From the IMG/VR virus record IMGVR_UViG_3300031972_002359, positions 1 through 40,300 of that record: a stretch of DNA of 40,300 nt; one strand, 5' to 3'. Below, one piece after another: positions 7,361 to 13,568 of this stretch (the first letter of the stretch is position 1; every line of letters starts with the position of its first letter). Position numbers and translations under genes: made by a program. This DNA is from a virus. The notes beneath the pieces are model-generated. The model saw only the letters and a program-made list of their open reading frames with translations, had not been told where the DNA came from and searched no databases.

Positions 7361-8248
7361 TCAGGAGGCCTTCCGGGTGGTCGACGGCGCGTGGGGCGTG
7401 GCCGCGGTGGGCTTCGCGCCGTACTGGGAGTGGAGGTAGGTCGCGTTGGGCAGGGCGCCCTTGAACGCGGTGAACGCGTCGTCGAGTGACCCGCGCATGG
7501 GCATGGGGATGAGGGCGTAGGAGTCGGCGCGCAGGGCCAGGACGAACGCTTGGTGGATGCGGCCTGGCACCTCGACTTCGGTCCCGTCGTCGAGCAGTAG
7601 CGTTTCGCCGTTGGCGAGCGCCGCGAGCTGCATGCCCTGCTCGGGGTAGGCCGTCAACGCGGGCTTGGTCGCGCTGCTCTTGTAGTCGATGAGGCACAGC
7701 CGCTTGCGGGGCCAGCCGTCGAGCCGCAGGTTGAGCCACAGGTCACCAGTGCCGGCGTAGCCGACCTTGCGGTTGACGACGGTGGCCTCCGTGGCGACGA
7801 CATCCTTGGTGATGTCGACGCCGTAGTCGTCAAAGAACAGGAACAGCTGGTCGACGAACGGCTCGACCTGCGCGTCGGGGATGTAGTCGATGCCCAGGAC
7901 GCGGTTCTCGGCGGTTTTGTGGACGAGGGTGCCGAGGTCGGCTGCCTCGTCGCGAGCGTCGCGGTAGCCGCGCTTCAGCTGCTTGATGAGGCAGGGGCGG
8001 CAGGTGCGGCACTCGTCGGCGACGCGCTTGGGCTTGCACGGCGGGGTCATGGCGGCGGCGATGATGCGGGGCATCATCTGGACTGCCATCTCGACGGTGA
8101 TCTTCACTGCCCACGGCATGAGCTGGTGCTGCTTGGCGACGGACATGTCGAGGACGTTGGTGATGGACGGCCAGGTTTCGGCTGTCTGCGGGTGGACGTA
8201 CCAGCGGCCCTTGCCGGGGACGTCCTGAGCGTGGGTGGGGTTTGTCAT
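7361..8248 (-). CDS. PD-(D/E)XK nuclease (RecB/Cas4-like) with Cys cluster
   Basis: A 295-residue protein starting at ATG 8248, preceded by an AGGAGG-like site. Nuclease residues follow the RecB-type order: GTLVH (H110), TEATVV (E154), GTGDLW (D169) and IDYKSS (D188, K190). Four cysteines at 71, 80, 83 and 86 stand ahead of the nuclease core and could hold a metal or iron-sulfur cluster. They are spaced unlike the split cluster of classical Cas4 or AddB. Likely roles are 5'-end resection for phage recombination or DNA processing. It precedes the Gp3-like gene in the same operon. Confidence 0.82.
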   Translation of the reverse strand: MTNPTHAQDVPGKGRWYVHPQTAETWPSITNVLDMSVAKQHQLMPWAVKITVEMAVQMMPRIIAAAMTPPCKPKRVADECRTCRPCLIKQLKRGYRDARDEAADLGTLVHKTAENRVLGIDYIPDAQVEPFVDQLFLFFDDYGVDITKDVVATEATVVNRKVGYAGTGDLWLNLRLDGWPRKRLCLIDYKSSATKPALTAYPEQGMQLAALANGETLLLDDGTEVEVPGRIHQAFVLALRADSYALIPMPMRGSLDDAFTAFKGALPNATYLHSQYGAKPTAATPHAPSTTRKAS

Positions 8249-8523
8249 CACACGCCTCCTGCGAGCTCGAGTGCACGCTCGTTGACGCATGCCTGGCAGT
8301 TGTCGACGCACCCGTCGTGGTGGTCGCCGACGTCGACGCAGGTGGTGGCGTCGCGGGTGTGGTCGGGGCAGATGTAGTCCCCGCACACCTCGCAGACGTT
8401 CAGGTTGGGGCAGCTGGTGTTGGGGCAGCCGGCCTCGATGGCGACGGCTTCGGTGTGGTCGATCTGGGTGTTGGTGATGTACGCCTCGGGCGGGTCGATG
8501 AGGGGCATGTCGTAGCGCTTCAT
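8248..8523 (-). CDS. Cys-rich small protein, putative zinc finger
   Basis: A 91-residue protein starting at ATG 8523. Ten cysteines fall in residues 33-79: CPNTSCPNLNVCEVC, CPDH, then three more spaced by three to seven residues (CVDNCQAC). Together with several His residues they suggest two zinc sites. Coupled starts (ATGA upstream, TGATG downstream) tie it to the nuclease gene. I do not recognise the family. It may assist the adjacent nuclease or bind DNA or RNA. Confidence 0.7.
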   Translation of the reverse strand: MKRYDMPLIDPPEAYITNTQIDHTEAVAIEAGCPNTSCPNLNVCEVCGDYICPDHTRDATTCVDVGDHHDGCVDNCQACVNERALELAGGV

Positions 8524-8669
8524 CGGGGATCACCATCGTTCGCGACGTTGATGGCCGTGTCGGCGTGCTTGTCGAAGCCGTTGATGGTGACGCGCTCCGC
8601 CCAGCGGGCGACGATCACGAGGATCGGCAGGCCGAGCAGCAGGTTCAGCGCGAGCAGGGTGTAGGTCAT
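8520..8669 (-). CDS. Small single-pass membrane protein
   Basis: A 49-residue protein starting at ATG 8669 (TGATG overlap with the upstream stop) and ending in an ATGA overlap with the next gene. It fills the space between them exactly. Residues 4-21 form one hydrophobic helix (LLALNLLLGLPILVIVA), followed by a short polar tail, so it should be an inner-membrane peptide with a cytoplasmic or external tail of about 27 residues. Function is unknown. Its exact fit in the operon is the main support. Confidence 0.65.
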   Translation of the reverse strand: MTYTLLALNLLLGLPILVIVARWAERVTINGFDKHADTAINVANDGDPR

Positions 8670-8914
8670 CACGCGACCGCCTTGCCGGATGCCGTCGTGA
8701 ACAGCCCGAGGTAGGCGTCCTGCGCGACGGCGAATCCGTCGAGTGACGCCCGGAGGTGCGGGGGGATGTCGAGGCCGGCCTGGACGAGGTGGGCGAGCTG
8801 GATCGCGACGGTGACGGCGTGGGTGCGCATCACGAGCGCCTTGTGGTCGAGGTCGTCGAGGAACTCGGCGCTGGGCAGGTTGGGGGTGTCGCTGGTGGGG
8901 TCGGGCTGGTTCAT
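8669..8914 (-). CDS. Hypothetical early protein
   Basis: An 81-residue, mostly helical protein starting at ATG 8914 after a CAGGA-type site. There are no cysteines, no membrane segment and no motif I recognise. The central part (HAVTVAIQLAHLVQAGLDIP) is amphipathic. It is the first gene after a 91-base gap (8915-9005) downstream of the excisionase-like gene. That gap holds a GGGGTCGGCCCC inverted repeat but no obvious promoter. It continues the early operon leftwards. Confidence 0.6.
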   Translation of the reverse strand: MNQPDPTSDTPNLPSAEFLDDLDHKALVMRTHAVTVAIQLAHLVQAGLDIPPHLRASLDGFAVAQDAYLGLFTTASGKAVA

Positions 8915-9005
8915 GGGATCCTGGCTTTCTGACTTGGGGTCGACCTCTGTGCTTGTCCGGCTGGGGGTCGGCCCCGGTTTGTTGTGGACGGTGGTGAGCG
9001 GATGG

Positions 9006-9257
9006 TCAGGACGCGTTGGCGCGCTGGCGTCGCTTCTGATCGGCCGTCAGGAACTTCGACTGCTCCTCGGTCTCGGCAGGGGTGTTCGTGGCCCGCATGT
9101 AGCGGTCGAGGTCGGCGCGGAGGATCCACCAGGAGCGGCCGTGCTTGGCTGCGGGCAGGACACCGTCGCGGCATCGCTTGCGGATCGTGAACGCGGACTC
9201 GCGGGCGATCTGGGCTGCCTCGTCGACGGTGAGACGCTGGGGTCGGTCGGCGGTCAT
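9006..9257 (-). CDS. Excisionase-like MerR/HTH DNA-binding protein
   Basis: An 83-residue protein starting at ATG 9257, coupled by ATGA to the HTH gene upstream. Residues 8-52 match the excisionase-family winged helix pattern: LTVDEAAQIARES, FTIRKRCRDGVLPAAKHGRSWWILRADLDRYM. Its size and its position immediately behind the Cro-like gene on the lytic transcript fit an excisionase (Xis) that would steer the tyrosine integrase at 11.4-12.6 kb. A general transcription regulator is the alternative. Confidence 0.75.
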   Translation of the reverse strand: MTADRPQRLTVDEAAQIARESAFTIRKRCRDGVLPAAKHGRSWWILRADLDRYMRATNTPAETEEQSKFLTADQKRRQRANAS

Positions 9258-9520
9258 ACCGACACCTGCGCGTCGTTCTCGAAGTCGGGGATCTTGATGG
9301 CGATCTGCTCGACCTCGAGCACGTCGGCGGCTCGCGCGAGGAGCTTGTCGGTCAGCGGCTTACGGCCTGCCTCGATGTTCGAGAGGTAGGAGTAGGAGAT
9401 GCCGAGTGCCTGGGAGAACTGGTTGACGTCGTAGCCGCGTCGGGTGCGGTGCGTGCGGAGTGTTGCGCCGACGCGCTGCCGCTCGCGCTGTTCGCGGTCG
9501 GGGATGGGTGCTGGGGCCAT
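9254..9520 (-). CDS. Cro-like XRE helix-turn-helix regulator
   Basis: An 88-residue DNA-binding protein. The HTH lies at about residues 33-52 (NQFSQALGISYSYLSNIEAG), followed by a short dimerisation-like tail. It is the first gene of the leftward early transcript. Its ATG (9520) lies six bases past a TAGTCT -10 box paired with TTGACA, so the mRNA is probably leaderless. The promoter overlaps GGAACAT repeats that the divergent repressor probably binds. The arrangement is that of a Cro or early-lytic regulator facing the repressor gene. Which protein is the actual immunity repressor cannot be settled from sequence. Confidence 0.78.
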   Translation of the reverse strand: MAPAPIPDREQRERQRVGATLRTHRTRRGYDVNQFSQALGISYSYLSNIEAGRKPLTDKLLARAADVLEVEQIAIKIPDFENDAQVSV

Positions 9521-9526
9521 GCATGA

Positions 9527-9556
9527 AGACTAAGGAACATCAGGGAACATTGTCAA
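9527..9556 (-). promoter_or_regulatory. Leftward early promoter, leaderless
   Basis: On the minus strand a perfect TTGACA (-35, 9551-9556) is followed after 18 bases by TAGTCT (-10, 9527-9532). Six bases further is the ATG of the Cro-like gene, so transcription should begin at or next to the start codon. Two copies of ATGTTCC lie in the spacer, which makes this promoter a likely target of the phage repressor. Confidence 0.7.
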
Positions 9557-9700
9557 TGGGGAAACGGGAACTTGTCGGTACGACGACGTTGTCGCAGGTC
9601 AGAGCATGTGACAAGTGTGTAGTTATTCCCTTGTATTCCCGTCATTTCTGCCCTGCTGTTCAGGTTCGCGACGTTGATGTTTCCTGGTGTTCCCGAACAC
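9534..9700. promoter_or_regulatory. Immunity operator region with TGTTCCC-type repeats
   Basis: Repeated short elements cover the space between the divergent regulators. GGAACAT occurs at 9534-9540 and GGGAACAT at 9543-9550, both ATGTTCC on the minus strand, with GGGAAC at 9566-9571. On the plus strand are TTATTCCC at 9623-9630, TATTCCC at 9634-9640, TGATGTTTCC at 9675-9684 and TGGTGTTCCC at 9685-9694. The last overlaps a perfect inverted repeat, GTGTTC (9687-9692) and GAACAC (9695-9700), two bases apart. I infer operators for the HTH proteins on either side. Confidence 0.6.
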
Positions 9701-9731
9701 TGTTGGACCATGAGGAACAGGAAGGCAGTCG

Positions 9732-10127
9732 ATGCCGAACAACGAAGGGCGCACCAGGGCGCGCCTCGCCGTGGCCGCCGAGTTGGCGCACCGCGAGTGG
9801 AGCACCAGTCGCCTAGCGCGCGAGTCCGGGGCAGATCCGGGAACGATTGGGGACTTCCTCGGCGGCAAGCGTTGGATCAAAATCCCCACCCAGGGCAAGG
9901 TCGAGCGCGCACTCGGATGGCGCGCGGGCACCATCGCAGCCATCGAATCGGGCCAGGAGCCGCCCCAGATCGGAGACTCTGTCGGTGGCGACACCGAAGA
10001 TCCTGGTATCGCAACGATCAAGGCGAGGAAACCAGCGAACATGAGCGACGAAGACTTCAAGCGGCTGCTGAACGAGTACGAAGAAGAGATCGAGTGGAAG
10101 CTCAACCGCGCATCGCGGGAGCACTAG
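9732..10127 (+). CDS. Immunity repressor-like HTH protein
   Basis: A 131-residue protein starting at ATG 9732, with an AGGAAGG site about eight bases upstream. Residues 10-60 form a helix-turn-helix (LAHREWSTSRLARESGADPGT, then GDFLGGKRWIKIP). The C-terminal half is acidic and helical, ending in an EYEEEIEWKL helix that may dimerise. It is the first gene of the only plus-strand regulatory operon and is transcribed divergently from the Cro-like gene across the operator repeats. The ImmA-like gene starts inside its stop codon. It is best read as the lysogeny repressor. Confidence 0.75.
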   Translation: MPNNEGRTRARLAVAAELAHREWSTSRLARESGADPGTIGDFLGGKRWIKIPTQGKVERALGWRAGTIAAIESGQEPPQIGDSVGGDTEDPGIATIKARKPANMSDEDFKRLLNEYEEEIEWKLNRASREH

Positions 10128-10582
10128 TGACCACCTGGTGGGATCCCTACGCCTACGCCGGCGAACGGCACCCCGACTGGGTCATCCGCTTCGACTACCT
10201 CCGCGGGATCCCCGAAGTGATGTGCTGGCGGCGCAAGGTCATCCTCATCGACCCCGACTACAACGCCGAGTACTCCGGCAAGCACGGGCGCCGATCCTGC
10301 GTCGCGCATGCACTCGGCCACATCGAGCTCATGCACCAGGGCTCAGTCCTAGACCGCAAGGAGGAGCTGGCCGCCTGCAAGTGGGCGGCCGGCATGCTCA
10401 TCGGCGTCGAGCAGCTCGCAGACGCCGCGACGTGGCGAGGGTGGCAGGTTGGGGAAGACTTGGCACACGATCTGCGCGTCGACCTCGACACCCTCATCAC
10501 CCGAATCGGGATGGCACGCTGCCATCCAGCAGAGAAGTCCTATCTAGAGGCGCGCAGAGCGCAGATGGAGCACGTGGCATGA
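10127..10582 (+). CDS. ImmA/IrrE-like protein with altered zinc-protease motif
   Basis: A 151-residue protein starting at GTG 10127, whose first base is the last base of the preceding TAG. ImmA/IrrE metalloproteases cleave phage or ICE repressors to trigger induction. The zinc helix here reads SCVAHALGHIELMH (residues 57-70), so the usual HExxH is HALGH (61-65). The two His ligands are kept and the catalytic Glu is replaced by Ala (codon GCA). Upstream strands around VMCWRRKVILIDP fit the fold. It may be a non-cleaving partner that binds the repressor, or it may use another acid such as E67. Confidence 0.75.
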   Translation: MTTWWDPYAYAGERHPDWVIRFDYLRGIPEVMCWRRKVILIDPDYNAEYSGKHGRRSCVAHALGHIELMHQGSVLDRKEELAACKWAAGMLIGVEQLADAATWRGWQVGEDLAHDLRVDLDTLITRIGMARCHPAEKSYLEARRAQMEHVA

Positions 10583-11136
10583 AGCGGACCCTGACCCTGG
10601 TCGCCGTGGCCGTCCTGACGGTGACCGGCTGCAGCGGCGGCAGCAACGACGACACCGCAAGCGACAACCCATCTCCGTCAGCCGAGGCGAGTGAAACGAC
10701 AGACCCGTTCGCCCCCAACCTCGACGACCGCGCGCTCAGGGTCGGCCAGTCCCGTGTCGGGCAGGACGTCACCACCACCCTCGCTGAGGTCAAAAACCCC
10801 TACCCGCCCGCCGAGTACCGCGTGCCACAGGACGGCAACCAGTTCGTCGGTCTCCGCCTCGAGCAGTGCGTCAAGAGGGACGTCGAGGGACAGCCCGAGT
10901 CGACGTTCAACGGCGACTGGGCGGCCATCACCCCATCCGGCGACGAGTACACCGGCAACGGTTCCTCCTGGAACGACTGGCCCTCACCGAAGTTCCCCGA
11001 GCTCGTCGGCATGATCCCCGGCCGCTGCGTCAAGGGCTGGCTGCAGCTCGAGGTGCCCAAGGGCACCCAGATCGACCGGCTCATCTACCGACCGGGCGGC
11101 ACCCCCGTCGCGGAGTGGGTCCTCGCCAACTCCTGA
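10579..11136 (+). CDS. Lipoprotein of the lysogeny operon
   Basis: A 185-residue protein starting at ATG 10579 in an ATGA overlap with the ImmA-like gene. The signal peptide MKRTLTLVAVAVLTVTGC ends in a lipobox with Cys18. A Ser/Asp/Thr-rich linker follows to about residue 45, then a beta-rich domain (about 50-185) with one pair of cysteines, resembling DUF4352-type immunoglobulin-like lipoprotein domains. It should be anchored on the outer face of the cell membrane and expressed from the prophage with the repressor. Superinfection exclusion or surface change of the lysogen is plausible but unproven. Confidence 0.75.
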   Translation: MKRTLTLVAVAVLTVTGCSGGSNDDTASDNPSPSAEASETTDPFAPNLDDRALRVGQSRVGQDVTTTLAEVKNPYPPAEYRVPQDGNQFVGLRLEQCVKRDVEGQPESTFNGDWAAITPSGDEYTGNGSSWNDWPSPKFPELVGMIPGRCVKGWLQLEVPKGTQIDRLIYRPGGTPVAEWVLANS

Positions 11137-11168
11137 TCCTGTCGGCACCCACGCCTACCGTTGAACCC

Positions 11169-11432
11169 ATGAACGCACCCGCCACCATCAGTGACACCGA
11201 CCGGGCCATGCTCGACCTCGAGCGTCAGTGGTGGCAGTATGCCGGCGCTAAAGAGGCCCGCATCCGCGAGACGTTCGACATGTCTGCCACGCGCTACTAC
11301 CAGCAGCTCAACAAGCTCATCGACCGTGACGACATTCTCGCGTTCGACCCGTTGCTCGTGCGGCGGCTGCGCCGCCTGCGCTCCCAGCGGCAGCGCAGCC
11401 GGTCGGCGCGGCGGCTCGGCATCGTCGACTAG
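11169..11432 (+). CDS. DUF3263 family protein
   Basis: An 87-residue protein starting at ATG 11169. The central stretch LDLERQWWQYAGAKEARIRETFDMSATRYY marks DUF3263, an actinobacterial sigma-70-region-4-like HTH family. The C-terminus is strongly basic. No Shine-Dalgarno is present, but TACCGT at 11156-11161 lies seven bases before the ATG, which suggests its own leaderless promoter. Its stop overlaps the integrase stop on the opposite strand (CTAG). Family function is unknown, but the fold suggests DNA binding. Confidence 0.82.
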   Translation: MNAPATISDTDRAMLDLERQWWQYAGAKEARIRETFDMSATRYYQQLNKLIDRDDILAFDPLLVRRLRRLRSQRQRSRSARRLGIVD

Positions 11433-12601
11433 CTGACCACCGACAGGCTGGGGCGCGTCCGCCGGTTCCAGATCGTGCTCATCGCCTCGACCGCCTTGTC
11501 CTGCGCGCCCGGCAGGAGGTGGGAGTAGAGATCCATCGTCGTCGTGATCGACTCGTGCCCTAGGCGCTCCTGGACCACCTTCATGTCGACGCCAGCGCCG
11601 ATCAACCACGACGCGTGCGTGTGTCGCAGGTCGTGGATCCGGGGTCGCGGATCGAGCAGCCCTGCGCGAGTGCACGCTGGCACCCACACGTCCTCCCAGA
11701 TGACCTTGTGGTTCAGTTGGCCGCCGCGGGCCGCGCGCACGAGCAGGTCGTCGCCGTGACGGTTGTGGGCCATCTCCTCAAAGATCGCGCAGAGGTCGTC
11801 GTCCAGGCCGATGGTCCGCCGGGACTTGCGGGTCTTGACGGGTCCGATGACGCGTCCCTTGCCCTTGCCGGCGTACTTCGCTGCGCGTGTGATGCGCAGG
11901 GTCTTGCGGTTGGGGTCGAATGCTCTGACCTGGACGGCCTCGATCTCGCCCCATCGGATCCCGGTGCCGACCAGGACTTGGAGGATCGGGCGGTGGTGGA
12001 GTGTGGCTGCGTCGTGCAGGGTCCAGAACTCGTCCTCGGTGAGGAATCGCTTCTCGGTGTCGTCGTGCTCGGTGCGTCGGGGGAGACGGATCTGCGCGCA
12101 GGGTGAGGCGTCGATGAGTCGGTCTTGGACTGCGGTGGCCATCATCGCGGAGAGCAGGCCGTGCTGGTTGGCGATGGTCTTGTCCGAGTAGCCGTTGCCT
12201 TCTCGTCCGCCCGTGCGGGTGAGGCGTGCGAGAGCGGTGGCGACGGTCTCCCGGTCGATCTGGTCGAGCCGCAGGCTGCCGAGGATGGGCGAGAAGGAGT
12301 GGGCGTAGCTGGATCGGTAGCCCGCCTTGGTGCCGTCGGAGGCTCCGGTGAGCGATTCGATGTACCGGTCGGCCCACGCGTCGAGGGTGGGGAGACGGTT
12401 GGGCTCTGCGGCAGTGGTTTGTTGTTCGCCCTCGAGGAGTTTGAGGGCGCGGTCGGCGCCGAGGGTGTCGACCCACGTGCAGAAGGTTTGGGCGCCGTCG
12501 GGGTCGTAGAAGGTGCGCGAGAGCATGCGGCCGTTGACGCGAAATCGGACGCGCCAGGTGGTCTCCCCGGTGCTTGAGGTGCGCTGTTGGGGGGTCGGCA
12601 T
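11429..12601 (-). CDS. int: Tyrosine integrase
   Basis: A 390-residue site-specific recombinase. The N-terminal arm-binding region resembles AP2-like domains (WRVRFRVNGRMLSRTF), then comes a SAM-like core-binding domain (about 70-170) and the catalytic domain. Catalytic residues are R216 (GTGIRWGE), K257, H323/R326 (HDLRHTHASW), H349 (LGHESITTT) and the nucleophile Y359 (DLYSH). I use ATG 12601 because TATCGT (complement of 9-14 in 12609-12614) lies seven bases upstream, as expected for a leaderless start. GTG 12610 is the alternative. It should recombine the attP just upstream with a host tRNA site. Confidence 0.93.
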   Translation of the reverse strand: MPTPQQRTSSTGETTWRVRFRVNGRMLSRTFYDPDGAQTFCTWVDTLGADRALKLLEGEQQTTAAEPNRLPTLDAWADRYIESLTGASDGTKAGYRSSYAHSFSPILGSLRLDQIDRETVATALARLTRTGGREGNGYSDKTIANQHGLLSAMMATAVQDRLIDASPCAQIRLPRRTEHDDTEKRFLTEDEFWTLHDAATLHHRPILQVLVGTGIRWGEIEAVQVRAFDPNRKTLRITRAAKYAGKGKGRVIGPVKTRKSRRTIGLDDDLCAIFEEMAHNRHGDDLLVRAARGGQLNHKVIWEDVWVPACTRAGLLDPRPRIHDLRHTHASWLIGAGVDMKVVQERLGHESITTTMDLYSHLLPGAQDKAVEAMSTIWNRRTRPSLSVVS

Positions 12602-12644
12602 GACGTCCACGATAGGGGTGGGGTCGGACCTTTGTGCGATTTTT

Positions 12645-12827
12645 GTGTGACCGTGGGTGTGACCACGGGTTTGCGGCCTGTCGGCGTTTGGTCGTTCTGC
12701 GCTGCGCTGGCAGCGTTCCTGCTTGGTACCCCCTACGGGATTCGAACCCGATTCCTAGCCCTTGACAGGACGGGCCAAAGGGGACGGATTGCTGCAATCA
12801 CGGCGTTTCGATGTTGCGTGATGTTGC
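12645..12827. other. Candidate attP: tRNA 3'-end-like core with flanking direct repeats
   Basis: The 256-base gap upstream of the integrase contains, on the minus strand, sequence resembling the 3' end of a tRNA gene. It has a T-arm hairpin CGGG-TTCGAAT-CCCG (12736-12750) and then AGGGGGTACCA ending at 12724. No D-arm or proper anticodon stem precedes it, so it is not a complete tRNA gene. One side carries the direct repeat GTGTGACC (12645-12652 and 12657-12664), the other GATGTTGC (12810-12817 and 12820-12827). Both look like integrase arm-type sites. The core presumably lies within 12724-12770. The host tRNA identity is not resolved. Confidence 0.6.
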
Positions 12828-12866
12828 TGTGCGAGCGGGTCTGAACAGGGCGTCTGTGACCACCGG

Positions 12867-13178
12867 TCACGCCTCTGCTGGCCGCACGTCCCGCTCGCTG
12901 ACCCACACGTGGCTCATGGTGACCCTGCGGTCGCCGACGTGGACGTACAGGCACCCGTTCGCTCGGCGGTGGACTGTGCCGGGGAGGATGTCCCAGCCGT
13001 CGCGTGCGAAACGCAGGCGGACGCAGACTGGGTAGCGCTGGTCGATAGGCAGGTCGGGGATGCTGCGGGCGTGGGGGCCGTTCTCGTCGCGCTCAGGCCA
13101 TTCGGAGTTGAGCACGGTCTGCCAGTAGTTCGAGGGCATGGCGTTACCCGTGTTCGTGTGATGCGGGATGCCGGCCAT
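12867..13178 (-). CDS. Hypothetical protein next to attP
   Basis: A 103-residue protein starting at ATG 13178, coupled by TGATG to the small gene upstream. An internal Met at 13139 (MPSNYWQTVLNSEWPERDENG) could be the real start. The second half looks like a small beta domain (VCVRLRFARDGWDILPGTVHRR, LYVHVGDRRVTMSHVWV). I do not recognise the family. It is the last minus-strand gene before attP, separated from the tail genes by the plus-strand HTTM gene. Confidence 0.6.
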   Translation of the reverse strand: MAGIPHHTNTGNAMPSNYWQTVLNSEWPERDENGPHARSIPDLPIDQRYPVCVRLRFARDGWDILPGTVHRRANGCLYVHVGDRRVTMSHVWVSERDVRPAEA

Positions 13179-13348
13179 CAGAGCCGCCGCACAGCGATGA
13201 GTCGCCAGCCGTCAGGGAGCTGTTGCTCGAGCCGGGTGTAGGCGGTGTCGTAGTCGTCGGCCTCGGCGGTGAGCTCGTCGAGTGGCATGTCGGTGTCGCT
13301 GGTCGCGCCTGGTGCTGGGGTCTGCTGGATGACGCCGTGGAGGATCAC
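13178..13348 (-). CDS. Small acidic hypothetical protein
   Basis: A 56-residue protein read from GTG 13348. No clear Shine-Dalgarno is present, and ATG 13285 would give a 36-residue form. The C-terminal part, DDYDTAYTRLEQQLPDGWRLIAVRRL, looks like the end of a genuine small actinophage protein: an amphipathic helix and then a beta hairpin. Its stop shares a base with the start of the 103-residue gene (TGATG), which supports translation of both. Function is unknown. Confidence 0.5.
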   Translation of the reverse strand: MILHGVIQQTPAPGATSDTDMPLDELTAEADDYDTAYTRLEQQLPDGWRLIAVRRL

Positions 13349-13468
13349 CCGTCGAGGGTAGGTGGCGGGTCGGACGTTCTACGCCCTCGCGGGTCATATG
13401 GCACCGAGAGTGGCCGATGTCTTACGGGGTGGCGTGCGCGTTCATAACCTGCTCACAACGCAGAGAAC

Positions 13469-13501
13469 GCCCCCGCCCAGCCGGGATGGCTGAACGGGGG
13501 C
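13469..13501. terminator. Two-part hairpin in the intergenic region before the HTTM gene
   Basis: A stem GCCCCCG/CGGGGGC (13469-13475 with 13495-13501) encloses a second stem CAGCC/GGCTG (13478-13482 with 13488-13492). The structure separates the minus-strand genes below 13.35 kb from the plus-strand unit above 13.57 kb. No strong T tract follows in either direction. Apart from this structure I see nothing recognisable in 13349-13568. Confidence 0.5.
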
Positions 13502-13568
13502 TTGCGTGGGAAAACGCCACGCCTGCTGTTGCGGTGCGCAACGATGGGGCGATGAAGGCATATAGGCG

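Noticed and set aside
11429-12610. GTG 12610 as integrase start
   Set aside because: Possible, but the -10-like TATCGT overlaps it, and a leaderless ATG at 12601 agrees with two other regulatory genes of this phage.
12724-12800. A complete tRNA gene upstream of the integrase
   Set aside because: Only T-arm and acceptor 3' end can be folded. The stretch before it does not form a seven-base anticodon loop with a stem, and T-stem position 49/65 is T-T, so I call it part of attP only.
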